Source: Candidatus Kapaibacterium sp.
GTDB taxonomy: Bacteria; Bacteroidota; Ignavibacteria; Kapaibacteriales; NICIL-2
Reading direction: 5' to 3'
DNA length: 64,000 nt
Assembly (NCBI GenBank): GCA_026003475.1
Contig: BPHJ01000001.1
Location: 1,239,189-1,303,188, forward strand
Made by a program: the position numbers and the translations under genes. Shown here in pieces: positions 52,782-61,373 of this stretch (position 1 is its first letter; every line of letters starts with the position of its first letter). Under the pieces are notes generated by a model. That model had not been told where the DNA came from. It searched no databases and saw only the letters and a list, made by a program, of their open reading frames with translations.

Positions 52782-55700
52782 ATGGCTCGACGTCTGACCC
52801 CAAGCGAATGTGCCGAACTACTCGAGGATCTCGAACAGCTTGCAGACGCAAAGCAAGCTCCATGGCTTGATCGCTGTAATTTGTTCAGTGAGGTCCTCCG
52901 CACCAGCTACCTGTATGCAACCGACGACGAGGTGCAACGCTTTGCGACCCTTGCCGCGCGCCAGCTCTACGTGCACCAAGCCCTCGGCGTTCCTGAGCAG
53001 CTTGCCCGTAGCCTTGAATACCATCGCAGGAAGATTCACCGCGCACTGCTTACCAAGACGGAGTATCCGCACGAGCAGCTTCGCGACGCAATCGAGGCAC
53101 TCCAATGCTGGATTGAATGGCACCGGAACAGAGCCGCACAACCGATAGCAGCGCAACCCCAGGTCCCCGACGAAACAGACACGTCCTTGCAACCATTGTC
53201 TGTCCGCATGGTTGTCAGCGATCGCCACACTGTCCACGACAGCAAAGGTGAAGCAATTCCGACCTTCAGCGGTGTCGTCGAGGCAACATCCGAGCGCATC
53301 ACGCTGCACCTGCATGACCGGTGGCGTGCAATGGGCAACCTCATTCGGTCGGGCACTGTGCTGCACATCATTGCTGGACGGTGGAGTGATACGAACACCC
53401 TCCACTGCGGTTCGCAAGCGCTGCTGGTGCTTGAACCTGATCTACTGCTCGATGTGACGACAGTGGCAGAATGCTTCACCGGAAACTTCAACTCGCATCT
53501 TTTAGCACTATTGCGATTGTTCGCGACCGAAACAACAAAAGGAGCTTCGGCCGTTGTTGGCACGGTTGTCAACGCCTGCTTCGATGAGCTGCTTTCCGAT
53601 CCCACGGTGAGCATCGGTGCTGCCATTGATCGTGCTCTCCGGATGCGATACCTGGATGTGCTGGCAGCCATCAACTCGCAGTCCTTGTCGATTTCATCTC
53701 TCCAGAGCGACATCGAGCCACACATCGCAACCATCCAATCAGTACTGCCCCACCTCGACAAAGGTCGTCTGACAACCGAGCCAACCTTTCTGGCACCTCA
53801 CTATGGAATCCAGGGTCGGCTCGATGTTCTCTCCGAAACTGAAGGAGACTGGCGCTCGGTTGTCGAACTCAAGTCCGGTTCAGCACCACCATCGAACCTT
53901 CTGCTTGCAGCCTCGAGCGGCAAGAGCTTCTCGATAGGGATGCGCCCGAACCACGCAATGCAAATTGCCGGATACAACCTACTCTTGGATGCTGCCTATC
54001 CCGGACGGACGGGCAGTAGCCAAATCCTCTACAGCGCAGCCCCGGATGCCCCGCTCCGGAATGCACCAAACGCGCATGATCTGAAGGCGGATTTCCTTGT
54101 GATGCGAAACCGAATCGTCGCCATGTACGTTGCATTGGCGCAGCGGTTGTTTGGTGACCTTGACCATCTGCTGCGTCTCGATACACACACGCTTCCTCCC
54201 TTCCACCAATCCGCTTTCGCTCAATGGAAGAGTGCAATGGGGTCGCTGACCGACCAAGAAGCGCTCTACATCCGAGCATTGATCAGCTTCGCATTTGCCG
54301 AGTGGATTGCCCAACTTGTCGGCAATCCCTGGCGACTCAGTGGGTATGCAACACTCTGGCGGCTGAGCATCCCCGAAAAAACAGAACAACTGCTCGCTCT
54401 GACCTACTTGCGGTATGATCCAGAGGGCAGCGATATCACGCGCGGATACCTTGCATTCACGTTCAGCGACCAGACGCCACGGACTACGCCCTTCCGTGCC
54501 GGTGATATTGCCGTGCTCTATCCACACACAGCACTTACCTCGGATGGTAGCATCCAAGGACAAGTGTTCAAGTGCTCGATCCGAGAGCTTGGCGACGTGA
54601 AAGTCGTGGTGAGCTTGCGCAACAAGCTCTTCGACAGAACGGTGTTTACCGATGACCAATGGTGGGCGCTCGATGCAGATATTCTCTCGACAAACATCGA
54701 CACCATGGTGCGCGCATGTGCGGAGTTCACCCTGCTGCCTCAACAGCGGCGACAACTGTTGTTGGGTCTGGTGCCGCCGCGAACCGAACCACGATCGGTG
54801 CAGCGCCCCGCTCGATTGACCGATGCACAATTTGCTGTGTACAGCGCAGCGATCGGAGCACGGGACTACTTCTTGCTGGAAGGCCCCCCAGGCACCGGTA
54901 AAACCAGCACGATGCTCCGTGCATTGGTTGAACATCTGCTTACCGATGAGCGCGAAACCCTTCTGTGTGCAGCGTTGACTAACCGCGCAGTGGACGAAAT
55001 CTGTTCAGCGCTCAAACATCTTGCAGGCGACGGGCTGCTCCTTCGCATGGGCAGCATCGAAAGCACCGAGCACCCAGCACTGGCTTTCGCTGGCGCTGCC
55101 CGCACGAGACCATTCGACGAACTCCAACAGCTCGTCGAACGGGCGCGGATCATTGTTGCGACGGTGCCATACCTGAACGCGAATCCTTCAGTGTTCACGC
55201 TCAAACGGTTTACAACTGCCATCATTGACGAGGCTGCACAACTTGTCGAGCCACAAGTGGTCGGTATTGTTTCGCGCGTGGAGCGCTTCATCATGATTGG
55301 TGACGCACACCAGCTCCCAGCGGTCGTACAGCAATCCGAGCGCAGTATGCGTGTTTCCCATCCCTTGCTGGACGCAATCGAGCTCCGCCGGCTGGACACA
55401 TCGTTGTTTGAGCGTCTGCTCCGCATCGCACAGCGGAATGGATGGCATCACGCATGGGGACGACTGACCGAACAAGCACGCATGCACCACATCATCGCCC
55501 AATTCCCGGGCACACGCTTCTACGGTAGGGAATTTGGTACGCTCCACGCTTGGCAACGGAATGACCCTGCGCTTCTTCCCCACGAACAGTTGCCCTCCTT
55601 CTTGCGTCATCGCTTGGTGTTTGTTGATACGTCACCCGAACTCCACCAGGGATACAACGTTGGCGAAGCTCGCCTGGTAGCAGCGTGCACGACTGCATTG

Positions 55701-56114
55701 GCGACAGTTCTTGACCCATTGCCGAGCAACACACTGGGGATCATCGCTCCATTCCGCAAACAGATTCGCACGATCATCGAGCAGCTCCCTGAAGCGCTCC
55801 GCGCGCAGGTGACCGTTGACACCGTCGAGCGATTCCAAGGATCCCAACGCGATCACATCATCATCTCCTGTGCCATCAATCAACCAAGCGATCTTCGGCT
55901 TATCGAATCCATCATTGAACTCGATGGGCGACCAGTTGATCGTAAACTCAACGTCGCGCTAACGCGTGCCCGGCACCAAGTCATTGTGGTTGGATGTCGC
56001 AGAATTCTCGAGCACAACACGATCTTTGCCGAGCTGATTGCTCACATCGAGCGCACAGGAATTGTCCTTTCCGCAAGCGAAGCGCTCGAAATGCTGGGTA
56101 ATTGTTCGGTTTAG
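52782..56114 (+). CDS. Dna2-like nuclease-helicase (SF1B)
   Basis: 1110 residues. A PD-(D/E)XK nuclease core lies near residues 345-365 (GIQGRLDVL, then VVELKSGS) with HAMQIAGYNLLL as a QxxxY-like motif. The helicase is C-terminal: LEGPPGTGKTSTM near 700, CAALTNRAVDEI, TAIIDEAAQLVEP, MIGDAHQLPAVV, ARMHHIIAQFP, DTVERFQGSQRDHIIIS and LNVALTRARHQVIVVG. This nuclease-then-helicase order is that of Dna2, which resects DNA ends. The four Fe-S cysteines of eukaryotic Dna2 are not apparent. GGAG precedes the ATG. Position between recJ and ruvC supports a recombination role. Confidence 0.88.
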   Translation: MARRLTPSECAELLEDLEQLADAKQAPWLDRCNLFSEVLRTSYLYATDDEVQRFATLAARQLYVHQALGVPEQLARSLEYHRRKIHRALLTKTEYPHEQLRDAIEALQCWIEWHRNRAAQPIAAQPQVPDETDTSLQPLSVRMVVSDRHTVHDSKGEAIPTFSGVVEATSERITLHLHDRWRAMGNLIRSGTVLHIIAGRWSDTNTLHCGSQALLVLEPDLLLDVTTVAECFTGNFNSHLLALLRLFATETTKGASAVVGTVVNACFDELLSDPTVSIGAAIDRALRMRYLDVLAAINSQSLSISSLQSDIEPHIATIQSVLPHLDKGRLTTEPTFLAPHYGIQGRLDVLSETEGDWRSVVELKSGSAPPSNLLLAASSGKSFSIGMRPNHAMQIAGYNLLLDAAYPGRTGSSQILYSAAPDAPLRNAPNAHDLKADFLVMRNRIVAMYVALAQRLFGDLDHLLRLDTHTLPPFHQSAFAQWKSAMGSLTDQEALYIRALISFAFAEWIAQLVGNPWRLSGYATLWRLSIPEKTEQLLALTYLRYDPEGSDITRGYLAFTFSDQTPRTTPFRAGDIAVLYPHTALTSDGSIQGQVFKCSIRELGDVKVVVSLRNKLFDRTVFTDDQWWALDADILSTNIDTMVRACAEFTLLPQQRRQLLLGLVPPRTEPRSVQRPARLTDAQFAVYSAAIGARDYFLLEGPPGTGKTSTMLRALVEHLLTDERETLLCAALTNRAVDEICSALKHLAGDGLLLRMGSIESTEHPALAFAGAARTRPFDELQQLVERARIIVATVPYLNANPSVFTLKRFTTAIIDEAAQLVEPQVVGIVSRVERFIMIGDAHQLPAVVQQSERSMRVSHPLLDAIELRRLDTSLFERLLRIAQRNGWHHAWGRLTEQARMHHIIAQFPGTRFYGREFGTLHAWQRNDPALLPHEQLPSFLRHRLVFVDTSPELHQGYNVGEARLVAACTTALATVLDPLPSNTLGIIAPFRKQIRTIIEQLPEALRAQVTVDTVERFQGSQRDHIIISCAINQPSDLRLIESIIELDGRPVDRKLNVALTRARHQVIVVGCRRILEHNTIFAELIAHIERTGIVLSASEALEMLGNCSV

Positions 56115-56136
56115 AATCCCTTCTTTGGAACATCGA

Positions 56137-56694
56137 ATGCGTATCATCGGCATTGATCCTGGGTCGCTGGTGTGTGGGTATGGCGTCGTCGAGCAGCGCG
56201 GCACCCGCCTTGAGCTGGTCGAGTACGGCGTCGTCGAGGCACAACGCCACAGCCCTGAACTTCCCCGACGCTTAGAACTGATCTACGACCGGCTGCATGC
56301 CGTCATCGAGCGGACCCGCCCGGAAATGGCAGCAATGGAGGCTCTCTTCCATGCACGAAATGTCCAGTCGCTCCTGAAGCTATCCCATGCACGCGGTGTA
56401 GCAATGCTGGTGCTGGCCCAACACAACTTGCCGATCGCAGAATACGCAGCACGTCTGGTCAAACGGAGCATTTCGGGCAAAGGAAATGCCTCGAAAGAGC
56501 AAGTCTCCTTCATGGTCAAATCCATGCTCGGCATTACCGAAACCCCAGAATTCTTCGATGCAACCGATGCGTTGGCAATCGCCATCACGCATGCACTCCG
56601 GAGTGGAACCTCTGGCAAAACATCCAACACCCGCAGAGCGACACGTTGGCAAGAATTCCTCCAGCAGAATCCCGACCGTATTGTCAAGCGTTGA
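56137..56694 (+). CDS. ruvC: Holliday junction resolvase RuvC
   Basis: 185 residues from ATG 56137, which begins MRIIGIDPGSLVCGYGVVE as in the family; the track's longer form overlaps the Dna2-like gene. Acidic active-site residues are in IGIDPG, MAAMEALFHARN and DATDALAIAITHA; YAARLVKRSISGKGNASKEQV is the DNA-contacting loop. RuvC cuts Holliday junctions with RuvAB, neither of which is in the window. It ends 10 nt before the convergent Lon-like gene. Confidence 0.96.
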   Translation: MRIIGIDPGSLVCGYGVVEQRGTRLELVEYGVVEAQRHSPELPRRLELIYDRLHAVIERTRPEMAAMEALFHARNVQSLLKLSHARGVAMLVLAQHNLPIAEYAARLVKRSISGKGNASKEQVSFMVKSMLGITETPEFFDATDALAIAITHALRSGTSGKTSNTRRATRWQEFLQQNPDRIVKR

Positions 56695-56704
56695 TGGTGT
56701 GCGC

Positions 56705-59131
56705 TCAGAGTGTTCGCGTGTACTCTCGGGCCACCAGCGCTAATTCTTCCAGCCGCTGATCAACAGCGTGAAGGAACGTACCAGGAGGATACGTAAAGTC
56801 TGGCAGTATCGAACCCGCTTCCATCCCGGTCAGGATCGGAATTCCCTCAGTAAAGTGTCGGATAGCCCAGACGTGGAATGTGCCCTCACTGCAGGCACGG
56901 AGGATCGGCTCCGGGAGCATCAAGTCGGCGATATTTTGGTGAGGGATGATCACACCATGCATGCCATCGAGCCCCTGCTGCTGACAAATCTCGAAAAAGC
57001 CGATGATTTTTTCGTTGACCCCACCGACAGGCTGGACGTCGCCTTTTTGGTTGATGCTTCCGGTTACAGCAATTGCTTGTTTGATCGGCACCCGTGCCAG
57101 AGAGGAAAGAATCGCATACAGCTCCGCAAGCGAAGCGCTATCGCCTTCAATACCGCCGTAGTTCTGCTCGAAGCTGATGCTCGCCGAGAGTGCAAGTGGC
57201 CGGCGCTGACCGAAGTACTCCCGCAGCAAGCCTGGAATCGTCAGCACGCCTTTGCGGTAGATATTGCCGCCCAGCGAGGCTTCATGTTCGATGTCAATGA
57301 TGCCGGCATTTCCCGCTCCAGTGGACGCTGTAATGCGCGCGGGCTTGCCAAACGAAACCAGACCCGTCGAGTACACCGTTAGTCCGTTGATCTGCCCGAT
57401 GCGTTCGCCGTGGGTGTCGATCATTAGCACCCCATGGAGAATTTGGCTTTTGATCTTGACGTCCTGCAGCTCCGTCCGACGGCGACGCAACCGGAGCGCT
57501 TCCTCGACGCAGTCGCGATCGAAATACTTTTTCCGCTGCTGTCGCGCCACAAAGGATGCTTCGCGGATGACGTCGGATACATCACTGAAGTTGATCGTGA
57601 TTTTGTTTTTGTCCTCAGCACGTTCGACTGCCCATTCGATCAGCGCCGCAACACCCGAGGGGCGAGCATGGAGGACGTTTTCCTCCTCGCAGAGCCGGGC
57701 AACAAACCGTGCATAGTTCTGCAGCATTTTCTCGGAGCGATCGGTCTCGTAATCGAATTCGGCTGCTATCTTGAACATCTTGTTGAAGTCTTCTTCGATC
57801 GCCGAAAGCGCCAGATAGGTTTGGTAGTCGCCGAGCATGATAACCTTGACGTTGACATCAATCAACTCTGGCTTGAGCACGATCGTGCCACCCAAACCAT
57901 CGGGCGGTTGAATCTCGAGTTTGCCGTAGAGCAGTACGCGCTTGAGTGTCTGCCAGACGAGGGGATCATTCAACACATCGTTGGCATTGACAATCAAGTA
58001 CCCGCCATCGGCGCGGAGAACATCCCCTGCCTTGATCATCGTAAAGTCGCTATGCACCATACCGCTCCGATCGTAGCGCCGTTCGATGGTGCCAAATAGG
58101 TTCGTGTAGGTGGGGAACGTCTCGATGATGATCGGTGCAGAGAGTGTTTGCGAGTTATCCACGAGGATATTGACCGTGTACTCTTTGAGCTTATCGGCAA
58201 TAGTCTTGCCACCGGGCAGTTCTGCTTCTGGCGATGCAGCAAACTGGGGCGAAAACAGTTCTACGTTGGCGATGATGTCCTGCTCGCACTGGCTCAGGAA
58301 GTCTGTGACGCTCTCCCCGCGGAAGCGTTCACGCAATTCGTCGAATGCAGCCGAGACGATGATGCTGGCAGCTTTTCGTGCATGGTCGAGGAGCGCTTGT
58401 TCGAAGGCACGCTGCATTTCCAGTCCCTGATAGCTCATGGTGGCCAACTCCTCGCGCAGCCGCATGTAGGTCCGCACAAGACGTTCAGCGCGGCGCTCGC
58501 TGAGCTTGCCTTCGCTGACAAGTACGCCCAATTGGTCAATCGAAGTTGGCTTCCCCCGAATGACGGCAAACAGGTCGTAGTGGGTGCTCCCGTCAGGTTG
58601 ACTGAGCTGCCCTAAGGTGAATCCTTCGGGTGCAATGCGTTTGTTGAATTGCTCAATCAGTGCTGCTTCTTTGGATCGGAAGCGTTGGGAGATGGCATTT
58701 CGGCTCCGTTGGAAAGACTCCTCGCGGAAGAGTTCTGCGATCCGCTGACGCAAGAATGCTAATGTCTCCTGGAGAGCACGCGCAAACTGCCGAGCACGTC
58801 CGGCACGAAACCGAAGCAGCCGCGGCATTGTTGGGTCGGCGAAGTTGTGAACATAGGCAAAATCGTAGAACTCCCGGCGTTGTTGTGCGATCGGCTCGAG
58901 CACCTGTTTGATCGTCGTTAGTCGTCCCGTTCCGAGCAAGCTCATGACGAAAATGTTGAAGCCGCGAGATTCGATCGCTGCGCCAAGCTTGATTGCCTCG
59001 ATAGCTCGCTGCTGCCCGACAATTCCCCGCAGGGGAACTAGTTCCTTCGTGGTCCGAAACGTAAACATTCGCTCATCACACCGCCAGCGTAACTGATCCG
59101 GATCGAGGGGGCGAAGCTGGGTCTGTGCCAT
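56705..59131 (-). CDS. Lon-like AAA+/S16 protease (LonB/LonC-like)
   Basis: About 808 residues from ATG 59131 (RPLDPDQLRWRCDERMFTF follows, as in the family); earlier Met codons give longer variants. The AAA part has LVPLRGIVGQQRAIEAIKLG and FVMSLLGTGRLTTIKQVL at the Walker A position, with an unusual SLLGTGR. A long helical insert follows, then RADGGYLIVNANDVL. The C-terminal protease has GGIEGDSASLAELYAIL (Ser) and VGGVNEKIIGFFEIC (Lys), the Lon dyad. This group lacks the Lon N-domain; some members (LonC) are ATP-independent. It is single, divergent from the sigma gene. Confidence 0.88.
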   Translation of the reverse strand: MAQTQLRPLDPDQLRWRCDERMFTFRTTKELVPLRGIVGQQRAIEAIKLGAAIESRGFNIFVMSLLGTGRLTTIKQVLEPIAQQRREFYDFAYVHNFADPTMPRLLRFRAGRARQFARALQETLAFLRQRIAELFREESFQRSRNAISQRFRSKEAALIEQFNKRIAPEGFTLGQLSQPDGSTHYDLFAVIRGKPTSIDQLGVLVSEGKLSERRAERLVRTYMRLREELATMSYQGLEMQRAFEQALLDHARKAASIIVSAAFDELRERFRGESVTDFLSQCEQDIIANVELFSPQFAASPEAELPGGKTIADKLKEYTVNILVDNSQTLSAPIIIETFPTYTNLFGTIERRYDRSGMVHSDFTMIKAGDVLRADGGYLIVNANDVLNDPLVWQTLKRVLLYGKLEIQPPDGLGGTIVLKPELIDVNVKVIMLGDYQTYLALSAIEEDFNKMFKIAAEFDYETDRSEKMLQNYARFVARLCEEENVLHARPSGVAALIEWAVERAEDKNKITINFSDVSDVIREASFVARQQRKKYFDRDCVEEALRLRRRRTELQDVKIKSQILHGVLMIDTHGERIGQINGLTVYSTGLVSFGKPARITASTGAGNAGIIDIEHEASLGGNIYRKGVLTIPGLLREYFGQRRPLALSASISFEQNYGGIEGDSASLAELYAILSSLARVPIKQAIAVTGSINQKGDVQPVGGVNEKIIGFFEICQQQGLDGMHGVIIPHQNIADLMLPEPILRACSEGTFHVWAIRHFTEGIPILTGMEAGSILPDFTYPPGTFLHAVDQRLEELALVAREYTRTL

Positions 59132-59293
59132 TGCTCGTCGTGGGTTGTTGAACCATCGGGGTAACAAAAATGCCATCCGAGGGATGGAACTTCTCCCACT
59201 AGCAGGGTGGTTTTCGCTTTCGACAACCATCACTACCGGACAGCATCATCGCGATGCATGCAACGACTGCTGCTGCGGAAGCACCTCATGGTG

Positions 59294-59301
59294 TAAATTT
59301 G
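59294..59301 (+). promoter_or_regulatory. Candidate -7 element of the ECF sigma operon
   Basis: TAAATTTG within GTGTAAATTTG lies 28 nt before ATG 59329 but after the track's ATG at 59254, favouring the shorter protein. The same 11-mer precedes the VWA-OmpA-SPOR gene. Confidence 0.5.
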
Positions 59302-59328
59302 AGTAGCTCATTACAGAACGCCCCGCCA

Positions 59329-59943
59329 ATGACTCAGAGCGAACGACGGGCATTGTTCGAGCGCGAACTTGTGCCCCATCTGGCGGCTGTCCGTGCCTTT
59401 GCTCGGCGGCTGTGCCGTGACTCCGACGATGCCGACGATTTGGTGCAGGAAACGTACCTGAAAGCATTCCGTTTTTTGGATAGCTTTACCCCGGGAACAA
59501 ACGCCAAAGCTTGGCTGCTGACAATTCTCAAGAACACCTTCATCAACATGTACCGCAGTCAGCAACGAAGCGGGCCAACCATTTCGTACGAGGAAATCGA
59601 GGAATTCTACGAAGCGCTCCGCCCGGACGAAGTCCCCAGCAACGACGCGCTGGAACTGCAGTTCGACCGACTCCTCGACGACCAGGTACTGACAGCGCTT
59701 GATGCACTATCCGATGAGTACCGAACCGTAGTCATCCTCTGCGACATCGAAGATTTTTCCTACGAGGAAGCTGCCGAATTTCTCGGCTGTCCGGTTGGGA
59801 CGGTCCGGTCTCGGTTGCACCGTGCACGTGCCGCACTTGCAAAACGCTTACTTGACTATGCTCGCAGTCGTGGCTATGCAACCGACCAGGCACAGCAGCG
59901 CTTCAACATCGAGGCACCACCATTCAAGGGAGAGCAGCCATGA
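59329..59943 (+). CDS. ECF-type RNA polymerase sigma factor
   Basis: 204 residues from ATG 59329. Region 2 is LAAVRAFARRLCRDSDDADDLVQETYLKAFRFLDSF (core and -10 binding) and region 4 is ALDALSDEYRTVVILCDIEDFSYEEAAEFLGCPVGTVRSRLHRARAAL (helix-turn-helix). There is no sigma region 1.1 or 3, so this is the extracytoplasmic-function class. It overlaps the next gene, a single-pass membrane protein resembling anti-sigma factors, by 4 nt. A TAnnTTTG element sits in its leader. Confidence 0.95.
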   Translation: MTQSERRALFERELVPHLAAVRAFARRLCRDSDDADDLVQETYLKAFRFLDSFTPGTNAKAWLLTILKNTFINMYRSQQRSGPTISYEEIEEFYEALRPDEVPSNDALELQFDRLLDDQVLTALDALSDEYRTVVILCDIEDFSYEEAAEFLGCPVGTVRSRLHRARAALAKRLLDYARSRGYATDQAQQRFNIEAPPFKGEQP

Positions 59944-60713
59944 TCGAGCAAGACAAAGATTTTCTCATCGCCATTGCTGACGGCAGAGCATCTGCCCAGG
60001 AATACGAGCGGTACCGAAAGCTTTGCCAGGATGACCCACACCTCGAACAGTACGTTGCGCTACTCCGTGCGACACGGCAACGACTCCGACGCGCTGCACA
60101 AGCAAGTGAAGCATCCGACACAACTGACCTGCTCGCGCGTATTCGCGGAGCAGTAGAAACAGTAGAGCCGCTTCCCCGCCGAGCACCCGTGCAGTGGTGG
60201 TGGATTGCGGCAGCCGCTGCGGTCATTGCTCTTGTGTGGATCGTTGCCCCCTGGCGCTCGTCGGCTGTTGATTTCCGCGCTGAATCATTGGAGAACTTCC
60301 AGCGCATCATGAGCGGCAAGCTCAGCGTTGCAAAAGCAACATCGAACTTCAACGAACTTGTCGCCTTCTTCCGCGCGCAGGGCGTCGGCTACCAATTGGT
60401 GACAGTGCCGCTCCGAGCAGAATTAGTTGGCGGGGTTGTATCCGAACACAATGGCGTCAAACTCGCTCATTTTGTCTATCGCCGCGGCGACACGCTTATC
60501 TACATGTACCAAGCACCACAAGAACTCTTCAAACGCGGTATTTTAGCAGTGCCAGCCACGATCGAGCCCTATGCAGAGTCGGGCAAGTGGTACGCCGAAA
60601 ACATCGCCAATAACTCGTGGATGTTCTGGCGCGTACAATCAGTTTATTGCTCGGTCGTCGCAAGCGTCCCAAAGGAAGTGTTAGCAACCTATTTTGTCGA
60701 AGGTGTCTTATGA
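59940..60713 (+). CDS. Putative anti-sigma factor, membrane-bound
   Basis: 257 residues: a cytosolic N-terminus (LIAIADGRASAQEYERYRKLCQDDPHLEQYVALL) with the DGxxS...DP pattern of anti-sigma N-domains, one membrane helix (WWWIAAAAAVIALVWIVAPW, about 85-105) and an extracytoplasmic domain. The latter includes VGGVVSEHNGVKLAHFVYRRGDTLIYMY, similar to outer domains of several anti-sigma factors. The zinc motif HxxxCxxC of ZAS proteins is absent. It would hold the upstream ECF sigma inactive until an envelope signal arrives. It overlaps the sigma gene and the following TlpA-like gene. Confidence 0.78.
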   Translation: MIEQDKDFLIAIADGRASAQEYERYRKLCQDDPHLEQYVALLRATRQRLRRAAQASEASDTTDLLARIRGAVETVEPLPRRAPVQWWWIAAAAAVIALVWIVAPWRSSAVDFRAESLENFQRIMSGKLSVAKATSNFNELVAFFRAQGVGYQLVTVPLRAELVGGVVSEHNGVKLAHFVYRRGDTLIYMYQAPQELFKRGILAVPATIEPYAESGKWYAENIANNSWMFWRVQSVYCSVVASVPKEVLATYFVEGVL

Positions 60714-61339
60714 AAGCAGTCTTTGCCCTCAGCCTCGCGGTCGTCCTGAGCCTGATTGCGTGCAACAAAGCGCCAGATCAACTGCAGCAGTCTGCGCTTG
60801 CGAACGTCCAGCAATCGTTTTCCTCACAGGTAGCCCCACCAGCTCCCGCTGGACCAGCCGATTACATCGTAGATGCCATTGCTGTTGGCAAGCCCGCAGC
60901 AGGCAAACTCATTGACATTACGTGGAAAGATGCCAGCGGAAAAACCGTTCGTCTCTCCGATTACGCTCAAGGGAAAGTCGTATTCCTCAACTTCTGGGCA
61001 ACGTGGTGTCCGCCTTGCCGACGCGAAATTCCCGACATCATCGAGCTTTCGCGCGAAATGGCAAAGGACCTGGTTGTCGTTGGTATCTCGCTTGATGATG
61101 GCGCCGATGCCAAAACCAAGGTGACCAAGTTTGCAACCGACAAAGGCATCACCTACATCAACATCGTTCCCAGCGCTACGCTCAACACCAAGAGTATTGC
61201 CGAAGCGTACACCATCATCGCACCGATCAATGCCATTCCAACAACCCTGATTTTCGACCGCAACGGCAATCACAAGCAAACGATTATCGGCGCTAACACA
61301 AAGAGCTACTTCATGGAAGCGGTCAAGAAGGCGATGTAG
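60710..61339 (+). CDS. TlpA-like thioredoxin lipoprotein
   Basis: 209 residues from ATG 60710, overlapping the anti-sigma gene by 4 nt. The signal ends in the lipobox LSLIAC, giving a lipid-anchored periplasmic protein, then a Pro/Ala-rich linker. The TlpA/ResA-like domain has VRLSDYAQGKVVFLNFWATWCPPCRREIPDI (WCPPC active site) and a cis-Pro loop in NAIPTTLIFDRNGN. It likely keeps exported thiols (for example cytochrome c maturation substrates) reduced. Its place in the sigma operon suggests redox or envelope stress as the input. Confidence 0.93.
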   Translation: MKAVFALSLAVVLSLIACNKAPDQLQQSALANVQQSFSSQVAPPAPAGPADYIVDAIAVGKPAAGKLIDITWKDASGKTVRLSDYAQGKVVFLNFWATWCPPCRREIPDIIELSREMAKDLVVVGISLDDGADAKTKVTKFATDKGITYINIVPSATLNTKSIAEAYTIIAPINAIPTTLIFDRNGNHKQTIIGANTKSYFMEAVKKAM

Positions 61340-61373
61340 GACCGCGCCGGTTGAGGTTGATTCGGGGTTTCCA

